Assembly: GCA_028708155.1 (NCBI GenBank)
Contig: JAQVZN010000001.1
Span: forward strand, 1 to 40,996
Length of the DNA stretch: 40,996 nt
Origin: Minisyncoccota bacterium
GTDB taxonomy: Bacteria > Patescibacteriota > Minisyncoccia > Minisyncoccales > Minisyncoccaceae
Direction of reading: 5' to 3'
The notes beneath the pieces are model-generated. The model had not been told where the DNA came from and did not search any database. It saw nothing but the letters and a program-made list of their open reading frames with translations. Below, piece after piece: positions 1 through 7,669 of this stretch (the first letter of the stretch is position 1; each line of letters begins with the position of its first letter). Made by a program: the position numbers and the translations under genes.

Positions 1-13
1 TAAATTAAAAAAT

Positions 14-205
14 ATGAAAAGATTATATAAAAGTAAAGAAAACAAAATTTTAGCAGGAGTAGTAGGAGGGTTAGGAGAATATTTTGATATTGATCCTACT
101 TTATTAAGATTAATTTGGCTTTTATTAGTTGTTTTTACAGGAGTTTTTCCTGGGATAATAGTTTATATTATAGCTTGTTTGATTATACCTACTTACAATG
201 ATTGA
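14..205 (+). CDS. PspC-domain membrane protein, 63 aa
   Basis: Single-domain PspC protein. Residues 1-25 carry the family signature (RLYKS..NKILAGVVGGLGEYFDIDP), in which a basic N-terminus is followed by a Gly-rich turn, and residues 30-58 form a hydrophobic membrane segment. PspC domains occur in the phage-shock membrane-stress system and, as orphans, as small membrane proteins of unknown role; no pspA or pspB is visible here, so a stress role is inference. The start follows an A-tract (AAAAAATATG) with no Shine-Dalgarno sequence, a context repeated at many genes in the window. The last codons overlap the next gene by 8 bp, suggesting co-transcription. The promoter lies outside the window. 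Confidence 0.9.
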   Translation: MKRLYKSKENKILAGVVGGLGEYFDIDPTLLRLIWLLLVVFTGVFPGIIVYIIACLIIPTYND

Positions 206-1100
206 AGAAAAAAAGAAAGTTCTATTTCTAACAAAATATAAATATAATAAACCCGAGAAAAAAACATCTACAACAATTCTTTGTGATCACATCAAAGGAA
301 GAGGTCATAAAATATATTATGCGGATCCAAACGAGATTAACATTATTTTGAATAAAGATAATGTTAGTGTTTTTTATGGTGATATAGATATTACAGACGT
401 TGATATTGTAATCTCTAGAAATACGAAAGGAGTTGTAGAAAAAGTTGATCAAATAATTAAAATATTAAAATCAAAAGGAGCGGCTATTTTTGGACACGAA
501 GAGAAGACTCCTTTTTCTTATAGAAAATTTGATAATCATTTAAAGTTTTTAGAATATTTTCCTAAGACTGTTTATTTTGCAAAAAATAATAAAGAAAAAG
601 CTTTAGATTTTTTAAGCAGGGCAGATATAAAATTTCCTTTTATTTTAAAACCAGAAGGTTCTAGTAAAGGAATTGGAGTGGCTTTAATAAAAAACGAAGA
701 AGATTTCGTCTCTTATTTTGATAACGAAGAAGTTAAGAACTATTCAGATTTTATTATGCAGGAGTATTTAGATGTTTTGAATGAGTATAGAGTTTTTATT
801 CTCGGAAAAAAATCTCTTGGAGCTTGTGAGAAATTTGGAGAAAATTTAATTGCTAAGAATTTTGCACAAGGAGGATCTTTTATTTATGTAAAAGATGAGG
901 AAGTAGAATCTTTAGCCGAAAGACTTTCTCTTGAAATAGAGCATCACATTTTAGGATTTGATATTATTAGGACTAAAAGCGGAGAATTAAAGCTACTTGA
1001 AATTAATGCTTGGCCAGCTTTCATGGGTTTTGAAGAAGCTTCTCGTATTAATATGGCGGAAAAGATTTTTGATTATTATTTAGATTGTCTTAATTCTTGA
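198..1100 (+). CDS. RimK-like ATP-grasp ligase, 300 aa
   Basis: ATP-grasp carboxylate-amine/thiol ligase of the RimK/glutathione-synthetase-like group. Visible features are an N-terminal Rossmann-like pre-ATP-grasp region (about 1-95), the ATP-binding lysine in FILKPEGSSKGIGV (K151, with the Gly-rich loop at 154-160), an MQEYL strand at 187-191 that probably contacts adenine, and the metal-binding strand LLEINAW (E268, N270). It lies on the same strand as the PspC gene and overlaps it by 8 bp. The amino-acid or peptide substrate cannot be read from the sequence; RimK relatives add glutamate to proteins or make small peptides. The fold is secure and the substrate unknown. Confidence 0.85.
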   Translation: MIEEKKKVLFLTKYKYNKPEKKTSTTILCDHIKGRGHKIYYADPNEINIILNKDNVSVFYGDIDITDVDIVISRNTKGVVEKVDQIIKILKSKGAAIFGHEEKTPFSYRKFDNHLKFLEYFPKTVYFAKNNKEKALDFLSRADIKFPFILKPEGSSKGIGVALIKNEEDFVSYFDNEEVKNYSDFIMQEYLDVLNEYRVFILGKKSLGACEKFGENLIAKNFAQGGSFIYVKDEEVESLAERLSLEIEHHILGFDIIRTKSGELKLLEINAWPAFMGFEEASRINMAEKIFDYYLDCLNS

Positions 1101-1114
1101 TTAGAAAAATCTAT

Positions 1115-1142
1115 TTGCAAAATTTTTTTAAAAGTATATTAT
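1115..1142 (+). promoter_or_regulatory. Possible sigma70-type promoter for the GerMN gene
   Basis: TTGCAA at 1115-1120, 16 bp spacer, TATTAT at 1137-1142, about 33 nt before the ATG at 1176. The hexamers are imperfect in a very AT-rich background, so support is moderate. Confidence 0.4.
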
Positions 1143-1175
1143 TATATTAAGATAAGTTAATTATTTTAATTTTAG

Positions 1176-1658
1176 ATGAAAACTATTAATATATTTTTAA
1201 TAATTTTAGGAGTTCTAATTATTGCTTTTGTTTTTTATCAAAATTCAAAAGTAGAAGAAAAAATTCCGGTTAGTTTGTATTACTATAATTCTTCTTTAGA
1301 TCAGGATGAGACGGGAAATATTATGTGTTCTCAAAAAGGAATTGTTGAAGTAAAAAGAGAGATGCTAAAAACAATAACTCCGATTCAAGATTCTATAAAG
1401 CTTTTGCTTAATGGAGATTTAACAGAAGAGGAAAAGGCCCTAGGAATTAGTACAGAATATCCTTTAGATGGTTTTTCTTTGAAAGGAGCATCATTAAAGG
1501 ACGGGGATTTAACTTTAGAGTTTAATGATTTTAATAATAAGACGGTAGGCGGTTCTTGTAGGACAGCAATTTTATGGTTTCAAATAAGAAATACAGCAAT
1601 GCAATTTCCTGAAGTAAAAACAGTAAAATTCATTCCAGAAGAATTATTTCAACCTTAA
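1176..1658 (+). CDS. Membrane-anchored GerMN-domain protein, 160 aa
   Basis: An N-terminal hydrophobic helix (about residues 4-22) is followed by an extracytoplasmic domain resembling GerMN, the domain of GerM and of LpqB-type lipoproteins. The domain is recognised by a first strand (VSLYYYN), a helix with SIKLLLNGDLTEEEKALG (the 'L..G pt..E...g..t..P' region) and later strands ending LTLEFNDF and VKTVKFIPEE. In Firmicutes GerM acts on the sporulation septum. Orphan GerMN proteins are common in non-spore-formers, and no spore gene occurs here, so only an envelope location is inferred. No lipobox is visible; a plain signal anchor is likely. Confidence 0.75.
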   Translation: MKTINIFLIILGVLIIAFVFYQNSKVEEKIPVSLYYYNSSLDQDETGNIMCSQKGIVEVKREMLKTITPIQDSIKLLLNGDLTEEEKALGISTEYPLDGFSLKGASLKDGDLTLEFNDFNNKTVGGSCRTAILWFQIRNTAMQFPEVKTVKFIPEELFQP

Positions 1659-1679
1659 TAATTAATAAAATATAAAAAT

Positions 1680-2420
1680 ATGAAATTAGAAAATAAAGTA
1701 GCAATAGTAACTGGAGCTTCTTCAGGACTTGGATTAGCAATGGCAAAGAAATTTTTAGAAGAAGGAGCTAAAGTAGTTTTTTCAGATATTAATGAAGAAA
1801 AAGGGCAAGAGATTGTTTCTAATCTTGAAAATGCTATTTTTGTAAAATGTAATGTTACTAAATCAGAAGAAGTTAATGATCTTGTCAGTAAGGCAGTAGA
1901 AAAATTTGGAAGATTAGACATTATGGTGAATAATGCTGGTACAGCCTCATTAGGGACAGTGGATGTTTTAAGTGACAATGACTGGCAAAGAGTTATTGAT
2001 GTTAATTTATCAGGTGTTTTTTATGGAGTGAGAGCGGCGGCTAAATATATGAAAGAAAATAATATTAAGGGTTCTATTATCAGCACTTCTTCAATATTAG
2101 GAATTAATGGTTTTGTCGGTGCTATATCTTATTGTGCTGCTAAAGGAGGAGTAAACCAGATAACAAGAACAGCAGCAATGGAATTAGCTCCTTGCGGAAT
2201 TAGAGTTAATGCAATTGCTCCTGGGTTTATTAGCACAGAAATGACAAGGGGAATTTTAGAAGACGAAAAAACAAAACAATTTTTGGAAGCTTCTACTCCA
2301 CTTGGAAGAATCGGAGACCCAGAAGATATTGCTAATGCAGCTTTATACTTAGCTTCTGATGATAGTAAATATTCAACAGGAAGCATTCTTTATGTTGATG
2401 GTGGTTGGACAGCAAGGTAA
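1680..2420 (+). CDS. Classical SDR oxidoreductase (FabG-like), 246 aa
   Basis: Short-chain dehydrogenase/reductase using NAD(P)H. Motifs are complete: TGASSGLG cofactor loop (11-18), NNAG (84-87), catalytic Ser near 138, and Y151-x3-K155 in YCAAK, with the PG motif at 181-182. Length and the C-terminal YVDGGW ending are typical of the 3-oxoacyl-ACP reductase/glucose-1-dehydrogenase branch. An acidic residue after the second strand (D36) favours NAD(H) over NADP(H), by family rule. No other fatty-acid synthesis genes are nearby, so the substrate is unassigned. The start follows AAAAATATG. It sits just upstream of an independent helicase unit. Confidence 0.9.
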   Translation: MKLENKVAIVTGASSGLGLAMAKKFLEEGAKVVFSDINEEKGQEIVSNLENAIFVKCNVTKSEEVNDLVSKAVEKFGRLDIMVNNAGTASLGTVDVLSDNDWQRVIDVNLSGVFYGVRAAAKYMKENNIKGSIISTSSILGINGFVGAISYCAAKGGVNQITRTAAMELAPCGIRVNAIAPGFISTEMTRGILEDEKTKQFLEASTPLGRIGDPEDIANAALYLASDDSKYSTGSILYVDGGWTAR

Positions 2421-2425
2421 AGGTA

Positions 2426-2454
2426 TTGACAAAAGAATTTAAATATAATATAAT
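2426..2454 (+). promoter_or_regulatory. Consensus sigma70-type promoter of the DEAD-box helicase gene
   Basis: Perfect TTGACA (2426-2431) and perfect TATAAT (2449-2454) separated by exactly 17 bp. The predicted start site is about 2461, which gives a leader of about 60 nt. It is the strongest promoter visible in the window. Confidence 0.85.
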
Positions 2455-2460
2455 TTAAAC

Positions 2461-2509
2461 AATATTGAGAAGGCGAGGTCTCGAATATTATATGAGATCT
2501 TGCTTTTTT
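2461..2509 (+). promoter_or_regulatory. Terminator/antiterminator-like leader upstream of the helicase gene
   Basis: Two mutually exclusive hairpins are readable. Hairpin A pairs AATATTGAGA (2461-2470) with 2479-2489, leaving one bulged G at 2483. Hairpin B pairs GCGAGGTCTC (2473-2482) with GAGATCTTGC (2494-2503) as ten base pairs including two G-U, and runs straight into T6 (2504-2509), the form of an intrinsic terminator. Both hairpins need 2479-2482. Hairpin A begins at the predicted first transcribed base. This resembles an attenuator controlling the helicase; hairpin B could instead simply end upstream transcription. Pairing was worked out by eye. Confidence 0.6.
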
Positions 2510-2520
2510 AATTAAAAAAT

Positions 2521-3708
2521 ATGAAAACATTTAATAAAACAAAAAGTAGATTTGGATCAAGGAGAAGATATGGAGCAAAAGATTTTTCTAGAAGTCAGAA
2601 GAAATTTTCTAATAAAAAAATTGATATTTCAAGATTTATTGCAGAAAGTTCAACAAACAAGACTAAACAAGAAGAATATGTACCTAAACATAAATTTGTT
2701 GATTTTGAAATCGAAGAAAAATTAAAAAATAATATCGTTAAGAAAGGATACGATACTCCAACACCAATTCAGGACCAAATTATTCCTTTTATTTTAGATA
2801 AAAAAGATGTTATAGGTATTGCTAATACAGGTACTGGAAAAACAGCAGCCTTTTTGATTCCTAAAATTAATCATACGCTTTTAAATAAAGCTAGTAAGAC
2901 ATTAATATTAACTCCTACAAGAGAATTAGCTCTTCAGATTGAAGATGAATTTAGAGATTTTGCTAGAGGATTAAGTATTTTTTCTGTTTCTTGTATTGGA
3001 GGAACAAGTATTAGAAAACAATTCTTTGACTTAAAAAGAAATCATAATTTTGTTATTGGTACTCCAGGAAGAATTAAAGATTTAATGCAAAGAAAAGCTT
3101 TGAACCTTTCTTTATTTAATACAATTATTTTAGATGAAGCAGATAGAATGCTTGATATGGGATTTATTGATGATATTAAATTTATCTTAGAAAAGATGCC
3201 AGAAAACAAGCAAGGACTTTGTTTCTCAGCTACTATTTCTCCAGAAATTGAAGGATTAGTTAATAAATTTTTAAAGAATCCAGTTAAGGTTTCTGTAAAA
3301 GTTAGAGAATCTTCTCAAAACGTTGATCAAAGTGTTATCAAAACTCATGATAAATTAGAAACTTTAATCGAACTTTTAAAGAAAAACAATTTCAGCAAAG
3401 TTTTAATTTTTGGAAAAACAAAGTACGGAGTAGAAAAACTTTCTAAATCTTTAAGAGCTAAAGGATTTAAAGTAGAATCAATACATGGAGATAAAACTCA
3501 ATCAAAAAGACAAAAAGCGTTATCTTTGTTTAAAGAAAATAAGATAAATATATTAGTTGCTACTGACGTTGCAGCAAGAGGACTTGATATTGATGATATC
3601 ACTCACGTTATTAATTATGATATGCCTGCAACTTATGAAGATTATATTCACAGAATTGGAAGAACAGGAAGATGTCAGAAAAAAGGAAGTGCTATAACGT
3701 TTGCTTAA
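2521..3708 (+). CDS. DEAD-box ATP-dependent RNA helicase, 395 aa
   Basis: Complete DEAD-box core that unwinds RNA using ATP in the cytoplasm. Motifs in order: Q motif TPTPIQDQ (79-86), motif I ANTGTGKT (101-108), Ia PTRELA (132-137), Ib TPGR (181-184), II DEAD (205-208), III SAT (236-238), V ATDVAARGLDI and VI HRIGRTGR (377-384). A basic Arg/Lys-rich N-terminal tail of about 40 residues probably binds RNA. The protein stops only 11 residues after motif VI, so it lacks the C-terminal extension of DeaD/CsdA. It is a single-gene unit with a consensus promoter, an attenuator-like leader and a terminator, so it is probably regulated on its own. RhlE- and CsdA-type proteins act in ribosome assembly and cold adaptation; which applies here is unknown. 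Confidence 0.95.
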   Translation: MKTFNKTKSRFGSRRRYGAKDFSRSQKKFSNKKIDISRFIAESSTNKTKQEEYVPKHKFVDFEIEEKLKNNIVKKGYDTPTPIQDQIIPFILDKKDVIGIANTGTGKTAAFLIPKINHTLLNKASKTLILTPTRELALQIEDEFRDFARGLSIFSVSCIGGTSIRKQFFDLKRNHNFVIGTPGRIKDLMQRKALNLSLFNTIILDEADRMLDMGFIDDIKFILEKMPENKQGLCFSATISPEIEGLVNKFLKNPVKVSVKVRESSQNVDQSVIKTHDKLETLIELLKKNNFSKVLIFGKTKYGVEKLSKSLRAKGFKVESIHGDKTQSKRQKALSLFKENKINILVATDVAARGLDIDDITHVINYDMPATYEDYIHRIGRTGRCQKKGSAITFA

Positions 3709-3713
3709 ATATT

Positions 3714-3738
3714 AAAAAGCCATTAAGTGGCTTTTTTT
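3714..3738 (+). terminator. Intrinsic terminator after the helicase gene
   Basis: AAAAAGCCA (3714-3722) pairs with TGGCTTTTT (3728-3736) around a TTAAG loop, and the T-run continues to 3738. It lies 6 nt after the helicase stop codon. Confidence 0.85.
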
Positions 3739-3751
3739 GTTTATCAAAATA

Positions 3752-3760
3752 TGTTAATAT
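3752..3760 (+). promoter_or_regulatory. Extended -10 element of corA
   Basis: TG at 3752-3753, one base, then TAATAT at 3755-3760. Only 6 nt separate it from the ATG at 3767, so the transcript is probably leaderless. No clear -35 is seen; extended -10 promoters often do without one. Confidence 0.45.
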
Positions 3761-3766
3761 TTATAT

Positions 3767-4690
3767 ATGATCGAAATATTTTTTAAAGATATTAAAAGCC
3801 AAAAACTTCAAAAAATAGATGAAGTAAAAAATGGAGCTTGGATAAATATTGAAAATGCTACGGTAGATGATTTAAATTTTGTAAAAAAAATTACTAATTT
3901 GAATTATAGTGATATTGAAGATGTTTTAGATATACACGAACTTCCTCGTATTGAAAGAAAAAAAGAAGCAGTAATTCTTTTTGTTCGTGACGCTCAATTT
4001 TTTAATGGCGATAAAGATATTTCCACAACTCCACTAACGATAATTATAACAAGGAAGAATGTCATTACGGTTTCTATTTCTAAATTAGAAGCGATTAAAT
4101 CTTTAATAGTTAATGGTTTTGATTTCTCAACAACACAAAGAAGTAAGTTTATAATTAATATTTTACTTAATATTTCTAAAAATTTCACAAAAAGTGTAAA
4201 GAATATAAATAATAATATTGAACATCAAAAAGATAAATTAGAAAGAATAACTAATTTAGACATTTTGAAATTAATTGAGAACGAAGAAGTTTTAAGTGAT
4301 TATATTTCTGTTTTAGATCCAATGAAAATTGTTTTTGAAGCAATTGAAACAGGGAAATATATTCCTATTTATAGTTACGACGAAGATTTGATAGAAGACA
4401 TGATTATTAGTATAAGGCAGTCTGTAGGAATTTGTTCTACCAACTTAAAAAGTATTAAAAGTTTGAGAGAATCTTATCAAATTATTTTTACAAATAATTT
4501 AAATAGAACGATTAAACTTTTAACTTCAATTACGGTATTTTTGACCATTCCAACAATGATTGGTAGTTTTTTTGGAATGAATGTTTTAATTCCTTTTGAA
4601 AATAATCCTTTATTATTTTTATATATTATAATTATTTCTTTTGTTATCTCAGGATCTTTCTTTATCTTTTTTATAAACAAAAAATATTAA
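3767..4690 (+). CDS. corA: CorA-family divalent cation transporter, 307 aa
   Basis: CorA/Mrs2/Alr1-type Mg2+ channel protein. A long cytoplasmic domain (1-250) with extended helices ends in the pore helix carrying the signature GMN (270-272, within IGSFFGMNVLIPF). A second membrane helix (about 284-303) and a short basic tail (NKKY) follow. Length and the two C-terminal helices match the family, which works as a pentamer. Mg2+ is the likely ion, but Co2+ or Zn2+ are possible in this family. It is convergent with trhA, and the two coding regions overlap by 4 bp. It is probably transcribed alone from an extended -10 directly before the start. Confidence 0.93.
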   Translation: MIEIFFKDIKSQKLQKIDEVKNGAWINIENATVDDLNFVKKITNLNYSDIEDVLDIHELPRIERKKEAVILFVRDAQFFNGDKDISTTPLTIIITRKNVITVSISKLEAIKSLIVNGFDFSTTQRSKFIINILLNISKNFTKSVKNINNNIEHQKDKLERITNLDILKLIENEEVLSDYISVLDPMKIVFEAIETGKYIPIYSYDEDLIEDMIISIRQSVGICSTNLKSIKSLRESYQIIFTNNLNRTIKLLTSITVFLTIPTMIGSFFGMNVLIPFENNPLLFLYIIIISFVISGSFFIFFINKKY

Positions 4691-5322
4691 ACAAAAAGAA
4701 TATTATAAATTGCAATATAGTGACTGATTGTTCCTAAAAGAACAAAAATATGAAATAATTCATGGAAACCAAATCCTTTAAAAAGATTTGGTTTTTTCAT
4801 AGCGTAAATAACGGCTCCTAAGGTATAGAAAAGACCACCTAAAAGAAGCAAAAATAAAATTAAAGGATATATTCTTAAGGGGTACATTAAAAAAACAGAA
4901 ACCCAACCCATTAAAAGATAAAGTCCGGTAGAGGCCCATCTTGGAAAGTGTTCCCAGAAAGAATTAATAAACATAGCTGAGGCTCCAATGATTGCTAAGA
5001 CCCAAGTAGTAATTAAAATGATTAATCCTAATGGGTTTTCTATAATTAAAATACAGAAAGGGGTAAAGGTTCCTGCGATTAAAAAGTAAATAGAAGCATG
5101 GTCAATTTTTCTTAAGAAGCCTATTTCTGAAGCAGGTTTTCCAAATAAATGATAATTTGTACTAGCTGAATATAGGAAAAAAGAGGTTATTCCAAAAACT
5201 AAAAAACAAACTATTTCTTCGGTAGTTTTAGCATTAATTAAAAGGAAATAAGTTCCTATAACAGAGAGGATAACTCCTATTAAGTGCGAAAATCCGCTAA
5301 CAGGATCTTTTATTTTTATCAT
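4687..5322 (-). CDS. trhA: Hemolysin III/TrhA (PAQR-like) membrane protein, 211 aa
   Basis: Seven-helix membrane protein of the hemolysin III/YqfA branch of the PAQR superfamily. Signature blocks are visible: SGFSHLIGVILSVIGTY at the start, the S...NYHLF motif, the RKIDHASIYFLIAGTFTPF block, and the C-terminal FGFHELFHIFVLLG block, whose histidines form the predicted metal site. Members in Bacillus and E. coli affect membrane fluidity and fatty-acid homeostasis; haemolytic activity is a historical name. It lies 18 nt downstream of typA on the same strand, so probably shares its transcript. A perfect inverted repeat covers its start codon. Confidence 0.92.
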   Translation of the reverse strand: MIKIKDPVSGFSHLIGVILSVIGTYFLLINAKTTEEIVCFLVFGITSFFLYSASTNYHLFGKPASEIGFLRKIDHASIYFLIAGTFTPFCILIIENPLGLIILITTWVLAIIGASAMFINSFWEHFPRWASTGLYLLMGWVSVFLMYPLRIYPLILFLLLLGGLFYTLGAVIYAMKKPNLFKGFGFHELFHIFVLLGTISHYIAIYNILFV

Positions 5323-5337
5323 ATATTAATATGATAA
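5316..5337. repeat. Perfect inverted repeat over the trhA start codon
   Basis: TTATCATAT (5316-5324) and ATATGATAA (5329-5337) are exact reverse complements around the loop ATTA. On the minus-strand transcript the trhA ATG (5322-5320) lies inside the stem, in the 18-nt gap after typA. It could limit initiation unless ribosomes finishing typA open it. The arms are AT-only apart from one G-C pair, so it would be weak. Confidence 0.5.
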
Positions 5338-5340
5338 CAC

Positions 5341-7137
5341 TTATCTACTTTTTCTACTAGCCTTAACTCTATCGTTTTCAGTAAGGTATTTTTTTCTAAG
5401 TCTAATGCTTATTGGTGTAATTTCCAAATATTCATCATCATTCATGATACTCATACCTTTTTCTAATGTTAATTCAATTGGAGGAATAAGAGCAATAGCG
5501 TCATCAGATCCAGAGGCTCTCATGTTAGTTAATTCCTTTCCTTTTGTAGGGTTTACAGTTAAATCAATACCTTTAGAAGTGTTTCCGATAACCATTCCTT
5601 CATAAACTTGAATAGCAGGTTCAATATATAGAGCACCTCTTTCTTGAAGGTTGTATAAAGAAAAACCTAAAGATTTTCCAGTTACCATAGAGATCATAGA
5701 ACCTACTTTGTTTTTTTCAATTTTTCCAGCATATGGTCTAAAACCAATAACTCTAGAATAAAGGATTCCTTCTCCTCTAGTATCAACTACAAAGTCACTC
5801 TTATATCCAAGAAGTCCTCTTGTAGGTATTTCAAAGATAATTTTAGAATTATGATTTTCAGTAATAATAGAAGTCATAATTCCTGCACGTTTTGATAATT
5901 TTTCAATAACGGTTCCTGAACATTCTTCTGGAACAATAATTGTAAGTTCTTCAAAAGGTTCTTGTTTGACACCGTCTTCTTCTTTAATAATTACGGTTGG
6001 TTCTGAAATTTGAAGTTCATATCCTTCACGGCGCATATTTTCTATTAAGATAGCAATATGCATTTCTCCTCTACCATAAACTTTATAAAATTCAGGCGCA
6101 GAAGAAAAATCTATTTTTAAACCAACGTTAATTTCTAATTCTTTTTCAAGTCTTTCTTTTAATTGTCTGTTAGTTACAAATTTTCCTTCACGTCCAGCAA
6201 AAGGGGAATTATTAACTAAAAAGTTCAAAGATATTGTTGGTTCATCAATACTAATAGAAGGAAGTTTTTCTTGATCTTCGTTTTCACACAATGTTTCTCC
6301 AATAAAAATATCAGGAAGACCAGCGATCATAACAATATCTCCAGTGCTAGCCTCAGCAACTTCTTTTCTTGAAGTTCCTTCAAAGGTGAATAGTTTAGAT
6401 ATTTTTCCTTTAGAGATTTCATTTTTATTATTCTTAAGAAGAACGTTCATTCCATCTTTAATAACTCCTTCGTAAACTCTACAAATAGCTAAACGTCCTA
6501 AAAAATTATCGTAAGCTAAGTTAAAAGATTGTGCGAGTAGTGGTTTTTTACTTTTTTCAGTATCTGAAGCTAAAGCCACTTCTTCAAGTACGGTATCTAA
6601 AAGAGGAGTTAAGTCTTTAGAATCATCTTCCATGTTTTTCTTAGCAATACCATCTCTTGAAATAGCGTATAGTGTAGTAAAGTTAAGTTGCTCGTCATTT
6701 GCTCCAAGATCGAGGAAAAGTTCATAAACCATTTCTTTTACTTCCTCTACTCTTGCTGCTGGTTTATCTATCTTGTTAATAACTACAATTGGTTTTAATC
6801 CAAGGATTAATGATTTCCTTAAAACAGATTTTGTTTGAGGCATAGGTCCTTCTTGAGCATCTACAAGTAAGATTACAGAGTCAATAGAACGTAAAACACG
6901 TTCAACTTCCGAACCAAAATCAGCATGTCCAGGAGTGTCCACGATATTTATTTTTGTTTCTTTATAGTATACAGAAGTATTTTTAGAATAAATGGTAATA
7001 CCTCTTTCTTGTTCTAAGGCATTGCTATCCATACTTGCACCTTCTTCTGACATACCGCATTGACGCATAAGAGCATCTGTTAATGTTGTCTTTCCATGGT
7101 CCACATGGGCAATAATTGCTATATTTCTTATTTCCAT
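5341..7137 (-). CDS. typA: Translational GTPase TypA/BipA, 598 aa
   Basis: Ribosome-associated GTPase of the EF-G/LepA class that assists 50S assembly and stress adaptation. G-motifs are visible: G1 AHVDHGKT (10-17), the G2 region with RGITI, G3 DTPGH and G4 NKID. The VLLVDAQEGPMPQT block and the TypA C-terminal domain, with GLLGYKSDF and TRGEGI, are also present. Length matches the usual 600-615 residues. It has its own promoter (7185-7213) and a short hairpin in the leader, and it is followed by trhA on the same strand. Assignment is certain. Confidence 0.98.
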   Translation of the reverse strand: MEIRNIAIIAHVDHGKTTLTDALMRQCGMSEEGASMDSNALEQERGITIYSKNTSVYYKETKINIVDTPGHADFGSEVERVLRSIDSVILLVDAQEGPMPQTKSVLRKSLILGLKPIVVINKIDKPAARVEEVKEMVYELFLDLGANDEQLNFTTLYAISRDGIAKKNMEDDSKDLTPLLDTVLEEVALASDTEKSKKPLLAQSFNLAYDNFLGRLAICRVYEGVIKDGMNVLLKNNKNEISKGKISKLFTFEGTSRKEVAEASTGDIVMIAGLPDIFIGETLCENEDQEKLPSISIDEPTISLNFLVNNSPFAGREGKFVTNRQLKERLEKELEINVGLKIDFSSAPEFYKVYGRGEMHIAILIENMRREGYELQISEPTVIIKEEDGVKQEPFEELTIIVPEECSGTVIEKLSKRAGIMTSIITENHNSKIIFEIPTRGLLGYKSDFVVDTRGEGILYSRVIGFRPYAGKIEKNKVGSMISMVTGKSLGFSLYNLQERGALYIEPAIQVYEGMVIGNTSKGIDLTVNPTKGKELTNMRASGSDDAIALIPPIELTLEKGMSIMNDDEYLEITPISIRLRKKYLTENDRVKASRKSR

Positions 7138-7160
7138 ATTTGTCTCTTAAAAAATTAAAC

Positions 7161-7175
7161 CCGCCTTAAAAGCGG
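7161..7175 (-). promoter_or_regulatory. Small hairpin in the typA leader
   Basis: CCGC (7161-7164) and GCGG (7172-7175) pair around a 7-nt loop between the typA promoter and start. On the minus strand it is followed after a few bases by a T-rich run (GTTTAATTTTTT). The resemblance to an attenuator is weak and the role is unknown. Confidence 0.35.
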
Positions 7176-7184
7176 AACATTATA

Positions 7185-7213
7185 TTAATACTATATTTTT
7201 TTAAAGCGGTCAA
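7185..7213 (-). promoter_or_regulatory. Promoter of typA (minus strand)
   Basis: On the minus strand TTGACC (7213-7208), 17 bp spacer, then TATTAA (7190-7185). A TATAAT also follows 6 nt further on. The -35 is near-consensus and the -10 is weak, but position and spacing fit. Confidence 0.5.
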
Positions 7214-7218
7214 TATGT

Positions 7219-7240
7219 AAAAACGGGAAGTACCCGTTTT
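7219..7240 (-). terminator. Intrinsic terminator after the MliC-like gene
   Basis: CGGG (7224-7227) pairs with CCCG (7233-7236), flanked by A5 on the left and T4 on the right. Read on the minus strand the stem is followed by a T-run, 6 nt after the stop codon of the 7246-7641 gene. The flanking A/T runs could also let it work in the other direction. Confidence 0.75.
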
Positions 7241-7245
7241 GCATA

Positions 7246-7641
7246 TTAATTTTCAGTCAAACAATTGCTGTAAGTAGTGTCATCACCTTCTTGAATAAAG
7301 GCTGTATTTCCTTTATTCCAAAAAACAAAAGATTCGTCTTGATTTGCATAGCGAGCTCCAGAAGCAGAAATAGCACTAAAAAGAATCATATTTCTACCGT
7401 CGCTTAAAGATAATTCAGCTTTATCTGAAAAGAAAATAGCATTTATTGTTTTTTCATTATCGCAAGTAAAGAAAGCAGAAGTTATTTGTTTTTCTTCTAA
7501 GCTGTTACTGCACTCAATTAAGATAGCATTAGAAGCTCCCCACATTTGTCCCAAATAAAAAGCTAAGGCAAAAGTAGCAAGGTAAAGAATAATTGCTATG
7601 ATCATTGAGTATTTAGTTGGTTTTTTCCAATTTATTTTCAT
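7246..7641 (-). CDS. Membrane-anchored MliC-like lysozyme inhibitor, 131 aa
   Basis: N-terminal membrane anchor (about residues 12-33) followed by a domain resembling MliC/PliC, the inhibitor of c-type lysozyme. The match is specific: FTCDNEKTINAIFF, AELSLSDGRN, then the family's most conserved block SASGARYANQDESFVFWNKG and a C-terminal Cys (YSNC) that pairs with the Cys of the first strand. In MliC the conserved Ser and Lys of this block insert into the lysozyme active site. Proteobacterial MliC is usually a lipoprotein; here there is a plain transmembrane anchor and no clear lipobox. It has its own promoter and terminator. Function as an inhibitor is inferred from the family. Confidence 0.85.
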   Translation of the reverse strand: MKINWKKPTKYSMIIAIILYLATFALAFYLGQMWGASNAILIECSNSLEEKQITSAFFTCDNEKTINAIFFSDKAELSLSDGRNMILFSAISASGARYANQDESFVFWNKGNTAFIQEGDDTTYSNCLTEN

Positions 7642-7669
7642 ATTGTTTGTTTAAATTATTTATACTTCT

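Noticed and set aside
1655..1978. A 107-codon minus-strand open frame within the SDR gene
   Set aside because: It lies opposite a complete SDR with all motifs, has no recognisable domain, and its composition is that of a reverse-strand shadow.
2492..2514. Short leader frame beginning ATGAGATCT in the helicase 5' leader
   Set aside because: Only seven codons, no ribosome site, and most of it is the right arm and T-run of the terminator-like hairpin.
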